Assembly: GCF_937912035.1 (NCBI RefSeq)
Contig: NZ_CALDPF010000002.1
Coordinates: 87,796-151,795, forward strand
Length of the DNA: 64,000 nt
Direction of reading: 5' to 3'
Source of the DNA: an uncultured Bacteroides sp.
GTDB lineage: Bacteria > Bacteroidota > Bacteroidia > Bacteroidales > Bacteroidaceae
The notes under the pieces: generated by a model
What the model was told of the DNA's origin: nothing
Databases searched by the model: none
The model's input: only the letters and a program-made list of their open reading frames with translations
Part shown: piece by piece, positions 1 to 7,887 of the stretch
Numbering within the stretch: the first letter of the stretch is position 1
Layout: every line of letters begins with the position of its first letter
Translations under genes and position numbers: made by a program

Positions 1-1244
1 TGATTTCCATAATGCGGATAATGCCAGAATAAAGACCTTTCCGCTATATTTCCACCGTTAAGTAACGGCATAATACTTACTCCATCCACATGTTGCTGTT
101 TCTGCAGCGGCAATCCTGCAAAGTCAAGAATCGTAGGATAGTAATCAGTACCGATAACAGGCACATCGCATTTGCTGCCGGGATTCTTGCATCCGGGATA
201 CTGGATCAACAACGGTTCTCTTATTCCACCTTCCCATTGTCTTCCTTTTCCACCACGCAATGGTAACAATGAGGTTGAATAAGCATCACCTGACGTCACT
301 CCACCATTGTCTGATGTGAATATTACAAGAGTATTCTTGTCCAGTCCCAACTCTTCCATATTGTCAAGCACATAACCTATCGCATCATCCATTTGTCTGA
401 TTAGCCCTGCATAAACCGGATTATCCTGGGTTTGCCTTACCGGCAATGTTCTGTCCACAGCAAAACCCTTCTTGGCTATTCCCATACTGTCAGCCTTGTT
501 TCTGAAATATTCCCAATTCTCTTGAGTCGTTTCTATAGGTCCGTGAACAGCATAGAAAGACAAATAAGCAAAGAACGGTTTCTTTTTCTTCTTCTGTTCT
601 TTCATGAACTCAACTGTCTCACGTCCGAGTCTCATAGAAAGATTCTCACCTGCCGGTCCATCTTCAAGTTTAGGATTATTATATGGACTGAAATATCCTC
701 CTTTGGGATTTCCGGCAGACCATCCACCCTTATTTATCATAAAACCATGATCTTCCGGCCATGAACCTTCCTCTCCCAGATGCCATTTTCCGGCAATAAA
801 AGTAGTATAACCATTATCCCTCAGACATTCTGCTATCGTATATTCATTCTTACTGAGTTCCATGGCATATTCCGCAGGAAGGACTTTGCTGTGTCTGTTC
901 ATCTTACGCCAGTCCTCACCCCATTTTTCCCCTATCCAGTCCGTCACCCCATGTCGTGGAGTATATTTACCAGTCATTATGCTGGCACGCGAAGGACTCG
1001 AAACCTGACATGTGGCATAAGCATTAGTAAACAAGACACCATTTGCAGCCATCCTGTCCAAATTTGGTGTTTCATAATATTTACTACCCATACAGCCTAA
1101 ATCATTCCAGCCATAATCGTCTGCCAGAATAAAAAGCACGTTAGGTCTTTCCTGCTTTTTTTCTACTTCTGCAGCATTCGCTGTAATAATTACATTTGTC
1201 AGTCCCAATATTCCTGCCGACAAATAGAATTTCCTGTTTCTCAT
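1..1244 (-). CDS. Ser-type S1 sulfatase, C-terminus beyond window
   Basis: Read directly on the minus strand from the ATG at 1244; the frame stays open to position 1, so the C-terminal part is missing. It has a signal peptide of about 24 residues and then the RPNVLFILADD strand that carries the metal-binding Asp pair. The sulfatase signature is S-S-P-S-R with the catalytic Ser at about residue 82, which would be converted to formylglycine. Later come a GKWHLG motif, an FTSDNGG motif (metal site) and a WEGGIREP segment, all typical of family S1. It should remove sulfate esters from a glycan in the periplasm or at the surface. Its ATG overlaps the TGA of the preceding sulfatase gene (ATGA at 1241-1244), so the two are probably translationally coupled. 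The subfamily and the position of the sulfate cannot be assigned by eye. Confidence 0.93.
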   Translation of the reverse strand, partial: MRNRKFYLSAGILGLTNVIITANAAEVEKKQERPNVLFILADDYGWNDLGCMGSKYYETPNLDRMAANGVLFTNAYATCQVSSPSRASIMTGKYTPRHGVTDWIGEKWGEDWRKMNRHSKVLPAEYAMELSKNEYTIAECLRDNGYTTFIAGKWHLGEEGSWPEDHGFMINKGGWSAGNPKGGYFSPYNNPKLEDGPAGENLSMRLGRETVEFMKEQKKKKKPFFAYLSFYAVHGPIETTQENWEYFRNKADSMGIAKKGFAVDRTLPVRQTQDNPVYAGLIRQMDDAIGYVLDNMEELGLDKNTLVIFTSDNGGVTSGDAYSTSLLPLRGGKGRQWEGGIREPLLIQYPGCKNPGSKCDVPVIGTDYYPTILDFAGLPLQKQQHVDGVSIMPLLNGGNIAERSLFWHYPHYGN

Positions 1245-2647
1245 TTTTTCTTCTGATTTTTAGGTTTCCAACTGAATTCTTTACTTTCAGTTCTTGCTTT
1301 CTGGGCAAGTTTTCTCAGTTCTTTAGCCTTTTCAGGATTAGAAGCTATTATATTTTCTGATTCATCAGGGTCTGTATTCAGATTATATAACTCTTCTACC
1401 ATTTTTCCCGGTTTACTCATATTAAGTCTTACCAGTTTCCAGCCATCCTTCATGATAGACTGCTTTCCACCCTGCTCATAAAATTCGTAGTAGATGTATT
1501 CGTGCTGCTTAGGATTCTTGTCCGCACCTTTCAGTACAGGCAGATAAGAAATACCGTCGATACCTTCAGGTACATCAGCTCCAACAATCTCCGCTACTGT
1601 AGGAAGAAAATCCCAAAAAGTAGAAATATTGTCAGTTGTTCTCTTTTCCTTAATAACAGCAGGCCAGTTCACCACAAAAGGAGCTCTTACACCACCTTCA
1701 TACAAATCGCGTTTGTATCCGCGGAAAGGACCGTTTGAATCAAAGAAATCAGGTTCGTGGCCTCCTACACAATGTACACCATTGTCGGATGAGAAAATGA
1801 AGATTGTGTTTTCCCACACACCTTCCTTCTTCAGCAAGTCAATAATCTGACCAACGTTCTTGTCAACTTCACTTACCATCGAAGCATACGCTGCCTTTGG
1901 TTTCATCTGAGTTTTAAAACCGGTTCCCTTGTTGTTAATATATGGCTTTTCAGGGAATGCATCCTCATACTGACTCAAGTCCGGATAATCCAAATCCGCA
2001 TGAGGTGGTGTAACCGCAAAATATGCAAAGAAAGGACTGTCCGCATTTTTCTTGATAAAATCGAGTCCTTTTTCCATTATCATGAAATGGCTGTAAACCT
2101 CACCGTTCAGCATAACTTTCTTTTCATTCTCATACAGATATTCAGGGTAATAACGATGAGCAGCCGACTGGCTAAGATATCCGAAGAAATAATCGAATCC
2201 CTTGTTTATCGGACTTCCCTCTGTACCTGGACCGCCAAGCCCCCATTTACCGACACACATTGTCTTATACCCTTTCTTCTTCAGGATCTCAGCAACGGTC
2301 ACCTCTTTTTCAGGAAGAGCCAAATCAAAAAAGCCTTCCGGAGTCTTCTGTCCTTTATTGCCTCTAACGAATGAATGTCCCGTATGTTTTCCAGTCATAA
2401 GACAACATCTGGAAGGTGCACTGACTGTAGAGCCGCTGTAATGGTGAGTAAATAACAGACCGTTTTCAGCCAGTTTGTCAATGTTAGGAGTTTTGATTTT
2501 TGTCTGTCCGTAACATCCCAAATCACCGATACCCATATCATCGGCCAATACAAAAACGATATTAGGCAATTTTTCCTGTGCCTGTACATAACTTCCGGCT
2601 GTTAAAGCCGCCAATGCTAAACCTGCAATCTTTTTATCAATATTCAT
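1241..2647 (-). CDS. Ser-type S1 sulfatase
   Basis: A complete 468-residue secreted sulfatase. A signal peptide (residues 1-23) is followed by LPNIVFVLADDMG, which holds the metal-binding Asp pair, and by the signature S-A-P-S-R with the catalytic Ser at about 76. GKWGLGG and FSSDNGVHCVGGHEP supply further active-site residues. It is visibly paralogous to the sulfatase at 21954-23381: both share the HYSGSTVSAPSR and GKHTGHS stretches. It is the first gene of a two-sulfatase transcription unit that starts at the promoter at 2683-2749. The desulfated sugar is not known. The C-terminus is lysine-rich (KNQKKK). Maturation would need an anaerobic sulfatase-maturating enzyme, which is not encoded in this window. 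Confidence 0.95.
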   Translation of the reverse strand: MNIDKKIAGLALAALTAGSYVQAQEKLPNIVFVLADDMGIGDLGCYGQTKIKTPNIDKLAENGLLFTHHYSGSTVSAPSRCCLMTGKHTGHSFVRGNKGQKTPEGFFDLALPEKEVTVAEILKKKGYKTMCVGKWGLGGPGTEGSPINKGFDYFFGYLSQSAAHRYYPEYLYENEKKVMLNGEVYSHFMIMEKGLDFIKKNADSPFFAYFAVTPPHADLDYPDLSQYEDAFPEKPYINNKGTGFKTQMKPKAAYASMVSEVDKNVGQIIDLLKKEGVWENTIFIFSSDNGVHCVGGHEPDFFDSNGPFRGYKRDLYEGGVRAPFVVNWPAVIKEKRTTDNISTFWDFLPTVAEIVGADVPEGIDGISYLPVLKGADKNPKQHEYIYYEFYEQGGKQSIMKDGWKLVRLNMSKPGKMVEELYNLNTDPDESENIIASNPEKAKELRKLAQKARTESKEFSWKPKNQKKK

Positions 2648-2682
2648 GGTATGTAAAATTAAAACATTATCTAGAACTATCG

Positions 2683-2749
2683 CAAATTTAACCGCTTTAA
2701 TATAGTATAAAGGGGGATTTTCTATTCAAATACGATGACAAATTATTCA
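2683..2749 (-). promoter_or_regulatory. HTCS-type promoter/operator for sulfatase pair
   Basis: On the minus strand a -7 box TAAATTTG (2690 to 2683) matches the Bacteroides consensus TAnnTTTG and lies 36 bp before the ATG at 2647. Upstream are two TGAATA hexamers, at 2723-2728 and 2744-2749. The proximal one is 32 bp from the -7 box and the two are 21 bp apart. The same arrangement recurs at five other promoters in the locus. Binding by the HTCS at 39411-43451 is an inference. Confidence 0.7.
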
Positions 2750-2752
2750 ACA

Positions 2753-2801
2753 CAAAAAAAATCAGGGTGTCAAAAAGAATAAAATCTATTGACACCCTGA
2801 T
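2753..2801 (-). terminator. Intrinsic terminator after GH2 gene
   Basis: A 13-bp perfect stem (2761-2773 with 2789-2801, ATCAGGGTGTCAA on the plus strand) is followed on the minus strand by a run of eight T. It ends the transcript of the GH2 gene whose stop codon is at 2852. Confidence 0.9.
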
Positions 2802-2851
2802 GCGAATTATATGGATTATGAAAGATGTGAAAATGAAATTACTATAGATTA

Positions 2852-5800
2852 CTAAAATAATTGTATGACAAAACCATATCTATAGTTTCTCAGTAATACT
2901 CTATAGTCCACATGTACAGGATTACCCCAAGAGTTATCTCCTCCTACACCCATCTGACCGTAATCAAGATTCAGGAAGAGATTCTTTTCCTCTTTCAGGT
3001 CGATAGTGTTTCTTATAGGCTTACCGTTCACTTCATAATTTTCTTTAGGAGCATACTGTGCATTGAAGCAGATAGGCTGCAAACCTGTCACCTTCATGGC
3101 ATGACCATCCTTAGATGTAAGAGTCAGTTCTCTCACGTCAGTCCTGTAGCCATTTTCCTGCGGTCTGGTGTAGATATATGCTAATTCTCTAACAGGCATT
3201 TCATAACGTCCCAATAGAGCGGAAGTCTTTCTGTCCGCATAGTTTTCCCATGGTCCTCTTCCGTACCACGATGCCTTTTCAAGTCCGCCGTTCACTTCAA
3301 ACAACTGTCCGAGTCTTGGCATTGAAAGTTCGCGTTCCGCATGATAGTAAACAGGAAGGAAATCATTCTCTATCTTCACCGTAGCATCAGGATAGATGGT
3401 ATATACAGTGTTGAACCATGCATCGGAGAAGTCCTCTTTCTTAGGATTTGGATTACACTTTATCAGAATCCTGGCATAAACCTTAACTGTTTTTATAACC
3501 TCTTTTCTTTTCACCTTTTCAGTTACAGCCTCAGTATAAATAGTGTCAAGCTGGCATCTCTGATGAGCTGTCTTCCAGTATTTCTCCTTGAACCAACCGT
3601 CATTGTCTATCTTCACGCGCCAGAAGTCAGGATGTACATCATTCTTCAGGAACTCATAACCGTTCTTGGTCAAAGCTGTCATCTGACCTGTAGCAGTGCT
3701 GAAAGCCACATTGAAGCCATCATTGCCGACAATGATTGACTTATCCGTTTTTTCCACGCTCAAAGTCTTGTCTGTTTCAGCCGGAACAAATTCAGGTCTG
3801 TACCAGTTCAATGCTATCTGTTCGTAAGCCACTTCATATCCGGCAGGCAAAAGATTCTCAGCATTCTTGGTTCTGAATTCCAATGTAATGAAATACTCCT
3901 TATCATCACCGATAACTGTAGTATAAGGAATCTCAAATCTTTCAGACGACAGAGGCTCTACATCAAGATTCAGACTACCCTTTTCCACTACCTCACCGTT
4001 TGCCTCGATCTTCCATGACTGGGCATACTTGTTCAGGTTGGTAAAACTATGGTTATTGGCTATCTCAAATTCCTTTTTAGCGGCAGAAATCATTTTGACT
4101 CTTATACCCTGGAAGACCTTCTTGGCTTCGTAAGCATGAGGATTATATCCCCTGTCGGCATTGATAAGTCCGTTCATACAGAATGCACCGCTGTTTTTGA
4201 TGTTCTGAAGTCCGAAAGCACCACCATAGTCAAGGAATCTCACTCCGTCCCTGTAGTCTTCCATAGCCTGGTCCACCCAGTCCCAGATAAATCCGCCCTG
4301 AAGAGAAGGATATGCCTCAAACAAATCCCAGTAATCCTGGAAGTTTCCAAGACTGTTACCCATGGCATGAGCATACTCGCACAATATAAGCGGACGGTAA
4401 GTATCAGCCGACAAAGCATAGTTTCTCACCTTATCCATTCTCATATACATAGGACAGAAGATATCAGTATGCGCCTGAGTACCTGCCTGTTCGAACTGTA
4501 CCGGACGTGTAGTATCAAAAGCCTTGAGTTTCTTGTATGCATTTCTGAACACAACACCATCGCCACATTCATTACCCATAGACCATATTATTACGGAAGG
4601 ATGATTCTTGTCTCTTTCCACCATTCGGAAAATTCTGTCGTGATGTATATCCTGCCATGTTATATCGTCGGCAATATGATGTTTCGGGTTATAAGGAGCC
4701 TGAAGAGTGGCACCCAATCCGTGAGATTCTATATTAGCCTCATCGCAGATATAAAGACCGTACTTGTCGCAAAGTTCATACAGATAAGGGTCGGCAGGAT
4801 AATGGCATGTTCTGATTGCATTGATATTCAGTTTCTTCATCAGTTCCACATCCTTTTCCACTGTTTCCTTCGGAACATAATGACCATACTTTGGATGATG
4901 TTCATGTCTGTTCACACCTCTTACATATACATAAGTACCGTTTACGAGCAACTGAGCATTCTTTATCTCCACCTTACGGAATCCTACTTTTGACGATACA
5001 TAACTCTTTTCACCATCGATATCAGACTCTATCAGCAAAGTATAAAGTTCAGGAGTCTCGGCAGTCCATTTTCTTACATTCTCTATTTCCTTTCCGAATG
5101 AATATGTCGCAACCTTTCCCTTGCTGACTTTTACAGTCTTTACTTCCTCCATTACAGGCTTGTTGTCCTTATCAAGAAGCTGAACTTTCAGCTGTCCTTT
5201 CTGAGTCTTACCTGAAGCCTTCATGTCTACATCAAGACTGAACTCACCATCCTTATATGCACCATCAAGCGATGCAACAACACTGAAATCCTTGATAAAT
5301 GTCTTTGGAGTGGCATAAACCCATACATCACGCTTTATACCCGCCAGTCTCCAGAAATCCTGACATTCCAGATAAGAACCTATTGAGAATCTGTAGACCT
5401 CTACAGCCACCATATTCTCACCCGGCTTCACATACTCAGTGATATCAAATTCAGCCTGCATCTTCGAATCCTGCGAATAACCGACTTTCTGTCCGTTCAC
5501 CCATACATAGAACGATGATTTCACTGCGCCGAAATGAAGTACTATGCGCTTGTCCTTCCAGTCCTGAGGAATACTGAAATTCCTGCGGTATGAACCTACC
5601 GGATTCCAGTCCTTACGCACTACATGAGGATAAGGACTTCTGTCCAGAGCGAACTCATACGGATGATTCTCATAAAGCGGTTTGTCATACCCCTGCAAAG
5701 GCCAGCTTCCCGGTACGTCAATTTCGTCCCAGTCGCTTACATTATAATCTATCTTATAGAAATCAGCCTTTCTGTCTGCCGGTTTCTCTGCAAACGAGAA

Positions 5801-6007
5801 TTTCCACTTACCGTTCAACGACACATTCATCGGGCAGTTGAAGTATCCGCCTTCGATGGCTGTTGCCTTATCATTATAATACCAAAACGTAGCCCTACCG
5901 TCTTCACGGTTTACGCCTGTCACTGATTTATCTTCGTATTCAAGAAGATTTGTGGCATTTGCAATACAAATACACGTTAAGAAAAAACTTAATAATTTAG
6001 TTCTCAT
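2852..6007 (-). CDS. GH2 beta-galactosidase-like enzyme, LacZ type
   Basis: 1051 residues, about the size of LacZ. Domain order follows the LacZ-type GH2 plan: a signal peptide, a jelly-roll sugar-binding domain (about residues 55-240), an Ig-like domain, a TIM barrel (about 340-640), a second Ig-like domain and a C-terminal Bgal_small_N domain. The acid/base Glu is in WSMGNEC (about E480) and the nucleophile in CEYAHAMGN (about E544). It should release beta-linked galactose, or a related sugar, from the non-reducing end of oligosaccharides in the periplasm. It has its own promoter (6181-6248) with a long leader and is closed by a strong terminator, so it is a separate unit from the core operon. 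The exact sugar specificity is not shown by the sequence, since GH2 also includes glucuronidases and mannosidases. Confidence 0.93.
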   Translation of the reverse strand: MRTKLLSFFLTCICIANATNLLEYEDKSVTGVNREDGRATFWYYNDKATAIEGGYFNCPMNVSLNGKWKFSFAEKPADRKADFYKIDYNVSDWDEIDVPGSWPLQGYDKPLYENHPYEFALDRSPYPHVVRKDWNPVGSYRRNFSIPQDWKDKRIVLHFGAVKSSFYVWVNGQKVGYSQDSKMQAEFDITEYVKPGENMVAVEVYRFSIGSYLECQDFWRLAGIKRDVWVYATPKTFIKDFSVVASLDGAYKDGEFSLDVDMKASGKTQKGQLKVQLLDKDNKPVMEEVKTVKVSKGKVATYSFGKEIENVRKWTAETPELYTLLIESDIDGEKSYVSSKVGFRKVEIKNAQLLVNGTYVYVRGVNRHEHHPKYGHYVPKETVEKDVELMKKLNINAIRTCHYPADPYLYELCDKYGLYICDEANIESHGLGATLQAPYNPKHHIADDITWQDIHHDRIFRMVERDKNHPSVIIWSMGNECGDGVVFRNAYKKLKAFDTTRPVQFEQAGTQAHTDIFCPMYMRMDKVRNYALSADTYRPLILCEYAHAMGNSLGNFQDYWDLFEAYPSLQGGFIWDWVDQAMEDYRDGVRFLDYGGAFGLQNIKNSGAFCMNGLINADRGYNPHAYEAKKVFQGIRVKMISAAKKEFEIANNHSFTNLNKYAQSWKIEANGEVVEKGSLNLDVEPLSSERFEIPYTTVIGDDKEYFITLEFRTKNAENLLPAGYEVAYEQIALNWYRPEFVPAETDKTLSVEKTDKSIIVGNDGFNVAFSTATGQMTALTKNGYEFLKNDVHPDFWRVKIDNDGWFKEKYWKTAHQRCQLDTIYTEAVTEKVKRKEVIKTVKVYARILIKCNPNPKKEDFSDAWFNTVYTIYPDATVKIENDFLPVYYHAERELSMPRLGQLFEVNGGLEKASWYGRGPWENYADRKTSALLGRYEMPVRELAYIYTRPQENGYRTDVRELTLTSKDGHAMKVTGLQPICFNAQYAPKENYEVNGKPIRNTIDLKEEKNLFLNLDYGQMGVGGDNSWGNPVHVDYRVLLRNYRYGFVIQLF

Positions 6008-6033
6008 GATATTTAATTTTCAAATTTAGAATT

Positions 6034-6083
6034 AAAAAAATGTCAGGTATGAATACCCTTTATCAAAACCTATCATACCTGAC
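6034..6083 (-). terminator. Intrinsic terminator in leader of GH2 gene
   Basis: An 11-bp perfect stem (6042-6052 with 6073-6083, GTCAGGTATGA) with seven T following on the minus strand. It lies between the stop codon of the 529-residue gene (6288) and the ATG of the GH2 gene (6007), but downstream of the promoter at 6181-6188. Transcripts from that promoter would contain it. It may be a simple read-through barrier or an attenuator. Confidence 0.85.
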
Positions 6084-6149
6084 TTATACCCCAAAACAAT
6101 CTCTATACCTTAATTTCAAATCAATACCTAGAAACCAATCTCAATACCT
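6053..6149 (-). repeat. Six GGTAT leader repeats
   Basis: On the minus strand the motif (A/G)GGTAT occurs six times. On the plus strand it appears as ATACC(C/T) starting at 6053, 6075, 6086, 6105, 6124 and 6144, with spacings of 22, 11, 19, 19 and 20 bp. Two longer units (6097-6122 and 6136-6161) agree at 22 of 26 positions. The array lies between the promoter at 6181 and the start codon at 6007, and the last copies fall inside the terminator hairpin. The role is unknown. Confidence 0.6.
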
Positions 6150-6180
6150 TAATACTAAATCTATGAATATTTTCATGCTG

Positions 6181-6248
6181 CAAAGATAAGTGGCTCCTAA
6201 CTCACTTATGTCATAAAATCTAGTCATTCACAACATACAAATTGTTCA
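6181..6248 (-). promoter_or_regulatory. HTCS-type promoter/operator for GH2 gene
   Basis: The -7 box TATCTTTG (6188 to 6181) is a perfect TAnnTTTG. Hexamers at 6221-6226 (TGACTA) and 6243-6248 (TGAACA) each differ by one base from TGAATA. They have the same 32-bp and 22-bp spacing as the other five sites. The start codon is 174 bp away, much farther than at the other promoters. Confidence 0.6.
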
Positions 6249-6287
6249 AGAAAAACAAATTGAACAATATATTATTCAAATTTTCAA

Positions 6288-7877
6288 TCAGTTGAATTTG
6301 TACAGTTCATCAATGCTACCATAAGTACTACTGCGTTGTCCGTCAAAAAAGATCTTCCATATCGGAAAAGCGACATTTTCTTTTATATCACCATTATCCA
6401 GATATGCAATATTATTTTGCTGGTTCCATGTTTCAGCATTGTTTGCCGCATCTATGTCAAAGAAATGATAAAAACATCCTGAATAATATCCATAATTTAT
6501 CCAAATAGTTTTCAGCACATCTCTAGTACTCTGTGACAAATGTCTCATTCCATCAGATGCATCTCCCCAAAACATTACATTATCAAACATTTTATCAGGT
6601 GCTTTTGATACAAAATTTTTAAGATTTCTATGACCATAAGTATCAAGATAATTCTCAAGAACATCTTCATAGCTATCACTCGTATTATTATATGTATCCA
6701 TATACTTGGAAAAAGTAGGCTCCACATCCCATTTAGGATAAGTTTTCTGCACCCATGAGAAACCGGAACACTGCTCCTGAATATCTGACCAGAACGTTGA
6801 ACTTCCTTCACATTCATCTATACCAACAACATCCGTACTACCCTTTTCGGCATATCCTTTAAAAGAAATTCCCATAGAAAGACCTGCAAAAAACATTATT
6901 TTATTCTTTAGCCAACCATTTGTCGCCTGATTGACCTGTTTTGAAAAATCCAGACATAAAGGCAGAAGAGAGTTCATTGCATCTATACGGTTTTCCACTG
7001 CATGTACTCCTATTAAAGCATCGTCATATCCACCATCTTTACATATATTTATTACATCTGCAAAAATATTCGCTCCATCCTGCAAATTTCCAGAGATGTC
7101 GCTACCATTATTCTGGAACCATTTTCTAGTAAAAAGCATAACATATACAGGTTTATCCATATTGGCATTATTCCAATCATGGACAGCCTTAACAAAACGC
7201 GCACATCCTATAGCTCTTGCTTCATTCAATATATCTTTTTCTTTTTGAGTTAATTTATTCCATATTGTTTTATCATCATTCTCACCACCGGGAAACTCCA
7301 CAGTCATCTGTCCACCATCCTCAAGCTTTAACGCTATAAGATTAAGTCCCATATTAGCTAAATATTCTACCTTCTGATAATCTGTTATACCTCTTGGTTT
7401 TGCATAAATCTCAGCGGATGTAAGTTTACCTGAATTATCAAAATGAGGTACTGTATACGTTTTCCAATGTACACCTTTTAATGTTCCAGGGTCAGGAAGT
7501 GGAAGTTCACTAACTGATGACTCATTTTTTACCTGAAGCCTTATAACGTAAGTATATGTTCTTTGTTTACTATCAGTCAGAACAATACTTTTCTCTTCAT
7601 TCCATATCCCTTCAAGACTTTCAGGATCCGGATATACAGAAACACCATCAGCAAGTCCGAATGTTACTTTTTCAATAAAATCACCATAAAATATATTTTC
7701 AAATATTATTGTATGGTTTTCATAATCAATAGCCCCTGAATTACTGTTTCCGTCTACCTGAAATGAAACATCAATTAACGGTATAAATCCGTCATCAACG
7801 TTATCAGAAACATCTTTGCCACAACTAACGAAAAACAATATTATTAATTGCAATAACAATAAATTATTTATCTTCAT
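6288..7877 (-). CDS. DUF5018-like lipoprotein, possible novel glycosidase
   Basis: A 529-residue lipoprotein with a signal peptide and a lipobox ending at Cys19 (FFVSC). Residues about 30-115 look like the Ig-like DUF5018 domain found in PUL surface proteins, with the pattern GAIDY.NHTI..EN. The remaining 400 residues start with GVHWKTYTVPHFD and read like an alternating alpha/beta fold. Acidic residues sit at expected strand ends (GVHAVENRID, VVGIDECEG), as in clan-A glycosidase barrels. I do not recognise the family. It ends the core operon, 10 bp after a GH2 gene, which suggests a role at the surface in binding or first cleavage of the glycan. It could equally be a non-catalytic glycan-binding protein. 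Confidence is high for the gene and low for the function. Confidence 0.85.
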   Translation of the reverse strand: MKINNLLLLQLIILFFVSCGKDVSDNVDDGFIPLIDVSFQVDGNSNSGAIDYENHTIIFENIFYGDFIEKVTFGLADGVSVYPDPESLEGIWNEEKSIVLTDSKQRTYTYVIRLQVKNESSVSELPLPDPGTLKGVHWKTYTVPHFDNSGKLTSAEIYAKPRGITDYQKVEYLANMGLNLIALKLEDGGQMTVEFPGGENDDKTIWNKLTQKEKDILNEARAIGCARFVKAVHDWNNANMDKPVYVMLFTRKWFQNNGSDISGNLQDGANIFADVINICKDGGYDDALIGVHAVENRIDAMNSLLPLCLDFSKQVNQATNGWLKNKIMFFAGLSMGISFKGYAEKGSTDVVGIDECEGSSTFWSDIQEQCSGFSWVQKTYPKWDVEPTFSKYMDTYNNTSDSYEDVLENYLDTYGHRNLKNFVSKAPDKMFDNVMFWGDASDGMRHLSQSTRDVLKTIWINYGYYSGCFYHFFDIDAANNAETWNQQNNIAYLDNGDIKENVAFPIWKIFFDGQRSSTYGSIDELYKFN

Positions 7878-7887
7878 AAATCAATAT

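Noticed and set aside
4049..4993. Long plus-strand ORF (314 codons) opposite the GH2 gene
   Set aside because: It lies wholly antisense to the catalytic domain of a clear GH2 enzyme, shows no recognisable domain and has the composition of a reverse-strand shadow.
6021..6028. TAAATTTG on the minus strand as main promoter of the GH2 gene at 2852-6007
   Set aside because: It would give an untranslated leader of only about 7 nt, its -33 region falls in the terminator, and the shared hexamers are absent at the expected distance.
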